Of a stretch of DNA of 15,917 nt, positions 14,779 to 15,917 are shown in pieces. Position 1 is the first letter of the stretch; every line of letters starts with the position of its first letter. Made by a program: the position numbers and the translations under genes. Source of the DNA: Deltaproteobacteria bacterium (GTDB taxonomy: Bacteria; Desulfobacterota; Syntrophia; Syntrophales; UBA2210); NCBI GenBank assembly GCA_016935935.1, contig JAFGPZ010000142.1:1-15917 (forward strand), given 5' to 3'. The notes beneath the pieces were generated by a model that was given only the letters and a program-made list of their open reading frames with translations, made no database searches and was not told the origin of the DNA.

Positions 14779-15303
14779 TTACTTACCCGTTGCCTTGAAT
14801 ATTTCCCTGACTGATTTTATATCCTTAGTCCTGGGAGACACAGGTTTGATCTTTCCCTTCATGAACATGCTCAGCCCCAGCCCCATGTCGGAGAAGAGAT
14901 CCCCCGATTTCAGCTTGTACTGAAGGAGCATCATGGGTTCATTTATGCGTCCTCCCGTTTTAATGCTGGACAAGAAAGCCTCATGGAACTTAACGATATT
15001 TTTCTCCCCCACCGACACGTTTTCCTCGATCGCCATCTCTCTGAGGGTGTCCATCATTCGGGCGATATCGACATCATTGGGGCACCTCGTCACGCATGTC
15101 TCACAAGAGGCGCAGAGCCATATGGTAGAACTGCTCAGCACCTGATCCTTCATCCCCATCTGTATCATTTTTATTACAGCGTTGGGGTTTTGCTCCATCG
15201 CGAACGCGACGGGACACCCTGCAGTGCATTTCCTGCAGTGGAAACATCTCTGAATGGGAACTCCCCCCATCCTGTCATTCACTTCTTCCAGAAAAGTACT
15301 CAT
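14779..15303 (-). CDS. hdrC: Heterodisulfide reductase subunit C-like 4Fe-4S protein
   Basis: A 174-residue soluble HdrC homologue with two cubane cluster motifs, C20-x2-C23-x2-C26-x3-C30-P and C64-x2-C67-x2-C70-x3-C74-P, the standard HdrC arrangement. A C-terminal tail of about 95 residues has no cysteines. It passes electrons to HdrB in known complexes. No membrane helices are seen, so this is the cytosolic HdrABC type rather than membrane-bound HdrDE or DsrMK. The ATG at 15303 has GGAG five bases upstream, and the stop of the preceding ferredoxin-like gene is 14 bases away. The electron donor would be HdrA in classical complexes, but no HdrA gene is within the window; the donor could be the neighbouring iron-sulfur proteins or an HdrA encoded to the right. 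Confidence 0.92.
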   Translation of the reverse strand: MSTFLEEVNDRMGGVPIQRCFHCRKCTAGCPVAFAMEQNPNAVIKMIQMGMKDQVLSSSTIWLCASCETCVTRCPNDVDIARMMDTLREMAIEENVSVGEKNIVKFHEAFLSSIKTGGRINEPMMLLQYKLKSGDLFSDMGLGLSMFMKGKIKPVSPRTKDIKSVREIFKATGK

Positions 15304-15317
15304 CCTGTCTCCGTATT

Positions 15318-15917
15318 CTATGGCTCAAAGATAAATTCTTCTTTATCGTTCTCTCTGTGCACGCTCAGGCTGGGAGCGCTCTCCAGCGATTCCCCGGCCC
15401 GGTGGTCAAAGAGCTGAAAATCGTCCTTGTCCAGTTTCTTGAGAAACTTCCGCAGATCAACCCCCATGGGACATACCTCCACACAGGAACCGCAATCAAC
15501 GCACCGGCCCACCATGTGGAACATCCGCATAAACTGAAAGACCTGCGTGTCGGTTTCATCGATACCTGCGCCCACCCACCGGGGCTGGTTCTGCTCGACG
15601 AAACAGACCTTACAGTAGCAGGAAGGGCAGGTGTTCCGGCAGGCATAACACCTTATGCATTTGGCCATCTCCTTTGTGAAATAGGCCCACCGTTCATCCA
15701 TCGAAAGCTCTTCAAAGGTGTCAACCGCCTCATACTCCTTGTCGGCATCGGGCATCGGCGGGGCCGCATCTCCGATCATCACATCCGATATGACGGGATT
15801 GTTGAACCGGCAGGTGAGGCAGCTGTCCGCCAGCACCTCGTTGATGGCGATATCCTTCTTGCCATCCTTCGTCTCCACGGAAAGTGTGCCGTCTGCAACC
15901 GAGCAGGCCGTTATCTC
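15318..15917 (-). CDS. Polyferredoxin-like 4Fe-4S protein (C-terminal part; 5' end outside window)
   Basis: The frame is open to the window edge, giving 199 residues of a longer protein; a GTG at 15878 is internal and not needed as a start. It has CLTC (C33, C36), a dense cysteine run C87-x2-C90-x2-C93-x3-C97 followed by C100, C102 and C105, and a second ferredoxin motif C139-x2-C142-x2-C145-x3-C149-P. The layout, with NPVISDVMIGD after the first pair, resembles the C-terminal part of FrhB/FdhB-type (coenzyme F420 hydrogenase/formate dehydrogenase beta-like) iron-sulfur proteins seen beside Hdr genes. If so, the missing N-terminus may bind flavin. It precedes hdrC by 14 bases in the same operon. 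The last 30 residues are acidic and lack cysteines. The family assignment is moderate; electron transfer is safe. Confidence 0.75.
   Translation of the reverse strand, partial: EITACSVADGTLSVETKDGKKDIAINEVLADSCLTCRFNNPVISDVMIGDAAPPMPDADKEYEAVDTFEELSMDERWAYFTKEMAKCIRCYACRNTCPSCYCKVCFVEQNQPRWVGAGIDETDTQVFQFMRMFHMVGRCVDCGSCVEVCPMGVDLRKFLKKLDKDDFQLFDHRAGESLESAPSLSVHRENDKEEFIFEP

Noticed and set aside
15318..15878. A complete 186-residue gene starting at GTG 15878
   Set aside because: The frame stays open to 15917 without a stop or a ribosome-binding site before the GTG, and related proteins are longer; it is a gene cut by the window.

Overview
The window reads as an accessory-plus-housekeeping stretch of an anaerobic bacterial chromosome, most likely a Desulfobacterota (former Deltaproteobacteria) member of the sulfate-reducing or syntrophic type. 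This is inferred from the HdrBC genes paired with an NADH-oxidoreductase-like module (Flox/Flx), the KamA and MmgE/PrpD genes, and a short palindromic intergenic repeat of a kind I remember from such genomes. No taxonomic marker was searched, so this is a judgement. Twelve of the thirteen protein genes lie on the minus strand; only the DHH phosphoesterase gene is on the plus strand. No tRNA, rRNA, CRISPR array, transposase or phage gene was seen.

Reading in the direction of minus-strand transcription, the right end (15917 to 11970) is an electron-transfer operon: a ferredoxin-like protein cut by the window edge, HdrC, HdrB, an iron-sulfur protein of the AsrA/sulfhydrogenase-beta type, and an FAD/NAD(P)/[2Fe-2S] protein of the AsrB/sulfhydrogenase-gamma type. 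It ends in a strong hairpin terminator at 11870-11902. The likely role is to pass electrons between NAD(H) and an HdrBC disulfide-reductase-like module. No HdrA (the flavin-bifurcating subunit) or MvhD is present inside the window.

The next group is an MmgE/PrpD-family gene (10456-11817) followed by a short KamA-type radical SAM/PLP aminomutase gene (9299-10393). A 67-bp imperfect palindrome (9207-9273) follows. Then comes a two-gene ABC exporter operon (9087 to 5372, ATGA overlap) that looks like a BmrC/BmrD-type heterodimer with one degenerate ATPase site. It faces the DHH/DHHA1 phosphoesterase gene (4169-5266, plus strand) tail to tail.

The left end is a tightly packed envelope/division/translation cluster transcribed leftwards: plsC (phospholipid acyltransferase), uppP (undecaprenyl-diphosphate phosphatase), ftsK (DNA translocase) and the first 28 codons of rimO (ribosomal protein S12 methylthiotransferase), cut off at base 1. 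The 294-bp gap between plsC and the DHH gene (3875-4168) carries two mutually complementary Shine-Dalgarno-like sequences and a 23-codon ORF that overlaps the DHH start.

Several starts are non-ATG (TTG for rimO, uppP and hdrB), and two starts were moved downstream on ribosome-binding-site evidence (DHH to 4169, FAD/NAD protein to 12809).
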